A DNA stretch of 43,914 nucleotides from an uncultured Eubacteriales bacterium (GTDB lineage Bacteria > Bacillota > Clostridia > Oscillospirales > Oscillospiraceae). Both the position numbers and the translations under genes were made by a program. The DNA is taken from assembly GCA_900546615.1 (NCBI GenBank), contig URDJ01000025.1, forward strand, positions 1-43,914, given 5' to 3'. The notes beneath the pieces are model-generated. The model worked only from the letters and a program-made list of their open reading frames with translations. It did not search any database and was not told the origin of the DNA. This document shows positions 41,880-43,914 of the stretch, in pieces (position 1 is the first letter of the stretch; each line of letters opens with the position of its first letter).

Positions 41880-41955
41880 GGGACTTTGTGTGCCAAAGTC
41901 CCAATCAGAAGCCGCCCGGTAAGGCGACTTTTCTCTTTGGGGGCTTACTGCCCCC
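41880..41955. repeat. Two further hairpins between oriT and mobC
   Basis: GGGACTTTG/CAAAGTCCC (41880-41902) and GGGGGC/GCCCCC (41939-41955) are perfect stems with five-base loops. Neither has a T run. They may belong to the transfer origin or control translation of mobC. The rest of 41678-41994 shows no gene. Confidence 0.6.
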
Positions 41956-41994
41956 AATCCCCCGAAAAAATGAATGAAAGAAGGAATAATGTAT

Positions 41995-42267
41995 ATGAAA
42001 GATATACGAATAGCTGTGCGTGTCACGGCAAAAGAGAAAGATAAAATTCAAGCCAAGGCCCGCAAATGCGGGCTTTCAACAACGGAATATGTCAAGCAAA
42101 GAGCGTTAGGGTACGAGCCGAGAGGCATTCCGCCCGACGCTCTTTTTACTTTGATTGAGAAAATCAGTGAGTTGGAGGACAAAAGCACATCCAACAAATT
42201 GAATACCGAGATTGGTGCTCTCTTGAAAGAAATTACCGCAGAATTTCTGCTGCCGGGAAAGGGGTGA
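41995..42267 (+). CDS. MobC-like relaxosome accessory protein
   Basis: A 90-residue basic protein with a ribbon-helix-helix-like N-terminal part (KDIRIAVRVTAKEKDKIQAK, then KCGLSTTEYVKQRALG). This is typical of MobC/relaxosome proteins that bind oriT and help the relaxase. ATG 41995 is preferred: AAGGA lies nine bases upstream, whereas ATG 41989 is only three bases away. It sits seven bases before the relaxase gene. Confidence 0.8.
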   Translation: MKDIRIAVRVTAKEKDKIQAKARKCGLSTTEYVKQRALGYEPRGIPPDALFTLIEKISELEDKSTSNKLNTEIGALLKEITAEFLLPGKG

Positions 42268-42273
42268 TGCGGT

Positions 42274-43851
42274 ATGGCTGTAACCGGATTTTGGCCTGTA
42301 TATCGGAATCTGAAAGCGACGCTGGACTACGCCGACAATCCCGACAAGACCGCGCTACCGGAATATCTGGATGAGGATCTGTACGCCGCCCTGCGGTATG
42401 CGGAGAACGACAACAAGACCGACCGGCAGGTGTTTGTGTGCGGCATCAACTGCTCCAAGCAGAATGCTTACGCCGAGATGATTGCCGTCCAGCGACGGTT
42501 TGGGCTACGGGGAAAGGTGGTCGGCTACCACGGCATTCAGAGTTTTCGGGAAGGTGAGGTCACGCCGGAGCAAGCGTTTGAAATCGGCAAGGAAACCGCC
42601 CGACGAATGTGGGGAGATAAGTATCAGGTTCTGGTGACTGTTCATTTGAACACAGACAACATTCACTGCCATTTCGTGGTGAATCCCGTGTCCTTCAAGG
42701 ATGGTACTAAGTTTCATAACAAAATCGGTGACCACAAGGAACTGCGCCGGGTGTCCGACCAAATCTGCCGGGAGTATGGCCTATCCGTTCTGGAAAACAG
42801 CGAATTTTACAGTAAGGGCAAGAAGAAAGAATATTGGGCGCACAAGGCCGGCAAGAAAACCCACCGGGACTATCTGCGGGAGGATGTGGAATACTGCCTG
42901 TCTTTCGCAACCAACCCAGGAGAATTTGAGAGTCAGCTTTATGCGCTGGGCTACACCCTTGACCCGGTGCGGTTTTCGGTAAAAGCAAAACACTGGGAGC
43001 GTTCCGTTAGGCTTGCAAATATCGATTTTACAAAAGAGCGTGTCAACAAACAGCTCCGCCAAAACGCAGAAAACCGCTATCGACTATTTACCTTAGAATA
43101 CAATCCGCCATACAGACCGAAACGGTTTCCGCTAGAGGATGAACTCCGAAGGCTGGATTTTGCTATTGACCACAGCTATGACGCCGCAGCCGTTTTGGTG
43201 GATACGGTCTTTTATCTTGTCATAACGGTGATCCGAATTGTCGCCGAGCTTGCCGATGTGATGCTGCTGTCGCCGGATCTGCGTGCAGCAGAAAAGGATT
43301 TGAAAGAGCTGATCGCCGATTATCACTTCTTGCAGGAGCAGGACATTCACACGGTTTCCGATCTGCAAGCAAATGTCGCACGACAGTCCGAGGTGCAAAA
43401 GCTGAAACAATCCTTAGCAACCAGTGAACGGCGCATCAAGATGATCGACAAGGCGATTGAGGAGCTGTTTGAGGCAAATATCTCCGGCAAGGTCAGCGAC
43501 GAGCGTTTTGTAAAGATGACGGACAATTACGAAAAAGAGCAGAAGGAGCTGCTGGAGCTTGTGGCTGACGGCAATAAAAAATTGCAGGATGCAGAGCAAA
43601 ACAAGGTGGATTTGAAGCTGCTGATGAAGGCACTTCGGGATTACACGGACATCCGGCAGCTCACCCCGGAGATTGTCAATGCGCTGATACGGCGTATCGA
43701 AGTCCACAGCAAGGACAAAAAAACAAAAAAGGTGAAGGTGGACATTTACCTTACTGCCGTCGGACTGTTCACCCCGCCGACGGAACAGGAGCTGCAGATG
43801 GCGATGGAGGAGATACGCCGAAACCCGCAGCAGTTCGGAATTTCTGCATAA
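42274..43851 (+). CDS. Relaxase fused to the C-terminal domain of a serine recombinase
   Basis: A 525-residue chimera. Residues 1-~365 are a relaxase/mobilization nuclease: an early GFWPVYRNLKATLDYADNP, then VFVCGINCSK and the metal-binding histidines in NTDNIHCHFVVNPVSF (~126-141). From ~374 the sequence is the coiled coil plus DUF4368 tail of Tn4451/TnpX-type serine recombinases (RRIKMIDKAIEELFEANISG, then ISGKVSDERF, LTPEIVNALIRRIEVH and VDIYL). The catalytic recombinase domain is absent. The frame crosses the junction (~43375-43405) without a break. It lies directly after mobC. The nuclease could still act; the tail would be unrelated to nicking. Confidence 0.8.
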   Translation: MAVTGFWPVYRNLKATLDYADNPDKTALPEYLDEDLYAALRYAENDNKTDRQVFVCGINCSKQNAYAEMIAVQRRFGLRGKVVGYHGIQSFREGEVTPEQAFEIGKETARRMWGDKYQVLVTVHLNTDNIHCHFVVNPVSFKDGTKFHNKIGDHKELRRVSDQICREYGLSVLENSEFYSKGKKKEYWAHKAGKKTHRDYLREDVEYCLSFATNPGEFESQLYALGYTLDPVRFSVKAKHWERSVRLANIDFTKERVNKQLRQNAENRYRLFTLEYNPPYRPKRFPLEDELRRLDFAIDHSYDAAAVLVDTVFYLVITVIRIVAELADVMLLSPDLRAAEKDLKELIADYHFLQEQDIHTVSDLQANVARQSEVQKLKQSLATSERRIKMIDKAIEELFEANISGKVSDERFVKMTDNYEKEQKELLELVADGNKKLQDAEQNKVDLKLLMKALRDYTDIRQLTPEIVNALIRRIEVHSKDKKTKKVKVDIYLTAVGLFTPPTEQELQMAMEEIRRNPQQFGISA

Positions 43852-43914
43852 AGCAGAACGGGTCCGTTGCAAAACAAGCCCATAAAAAACAAGCGAGGTT
43901 TGGAGCCCGAAAGG
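43852..43914. other. Window end, no feature recognised
   Basis: The last 63 bases after the relaxase-recombinase stop hold no recognisable gene or hairpin. The element continues beyond the window. Confidence 0.4.

Larger units (their letters stand above)
27545..43914. mobile_element. Accessory region 2: transposon/mobilization genes carrying an ion-transport unit
   Basis: Lower GC than the left half of the window. The ends carry element genes (tnpV pair on the left; sigma-like, DUF6076, VLP, parM/R, oriT, mobC and relaxase on the right) and the centre an ion-homeostasis unit. The right end lies beyond the window. It may be one rearranged element or nested elements. Boundaries are approximate. 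Confidence 0.6.

Overview
The window looks like a chromosomal segment of a moderately GC-rich, spore-forming anaerobic Clostridia member (Oscillospirales-like Firmicute). The evidence is a BofA/YaaL sporulation gene pair, YitT and LUD family proteins, consensus sigma-A promoters with 16-17 base spacers, strong GGAGG ribosome sites with TTG/GTG starts, and clostridial-type mobile elements. No 16S or other taxonomic marker is present, so the genus is not assigned.

Layout. 1-6.4 kb: a 5'-truncated S-layer-homology protein, then a leftward unit of a cysteine-rich protein of unknown function, an old-yellow-enzyme/FAD/4Fe-4S reductase and an MFS carrier, with a rightward TetR regulator. The TetR gene and the reductase unit fire from two consensus promoters that face each other and start at about the same base. 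6.4-12.5 kb: a compact integrative mobilizable element with an XRE repressor, RepA-like ATPase, a hairpin- and iteron-rich 390-base region, a DUF3847 protein, a MobA/MobL relaxase, a small protein and a large serine recombinase. 12.5-17.5 kb: a MATE efflux pump and an L-arabinose/L-ribulose catabolic operon (FGGY kinase, AraD, aldose epimerase). 17.5-25.7 kb: leftward bofA/yaaL, a predicted structured RNA of about 280 bases with its own terminator, then a tightly packed operon encoding a divergent type II topoisomerase pair with a small zinc-ribbon membrane protein between the subunits, YitT, a LUD protein and a transglutaminase-fold lipoprotein. 25.7-27.4 kb: tRNA-Gly(GCC), preceded by a hairpin made of the tRNA 5' half and its degenerate inverted copy and followed by two interleaved stems and a terminator, then a COG2509-type FAD protein.

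27.5-43.9 kb is a second, lower-GC accessory region. At its left are two transposon-type small genes (one TnpV). A leftward 9.7 kb ion-homeostasis unit follows: KdpD/KdpE-like two-component system, KtrB/KtrA potassium uptake, Pit phosphate transporter with its DUF47 partner, a CNNM/CorC-type protein, and a Ca2+-type P-ATPase broken by three in-frame stops with no frameshift. To the right are mobile-element backbone genes: a sigma-like protein that appears truncated where the ion unit begins, a DUF6076 protein, a cysteine-rich VLP protein, ParM and a ParR-like partner, an oriT-like inverted repeat, MobC, and a relaxase whose C terminus is that of a serine recombinase.

The most notable items are the unassigned structured RNA (18086-18363), the tRNA-half palindrome (25764-25836), the relaxase-recombinase chimera (42274-43851), the ion-homeostasis cargo with a tandem-repeat response-regulator box, and the hairpin/iteron cluster at 8301-8660. 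All assignments come from reading the sequence and from memory of protein families. No database search was run.
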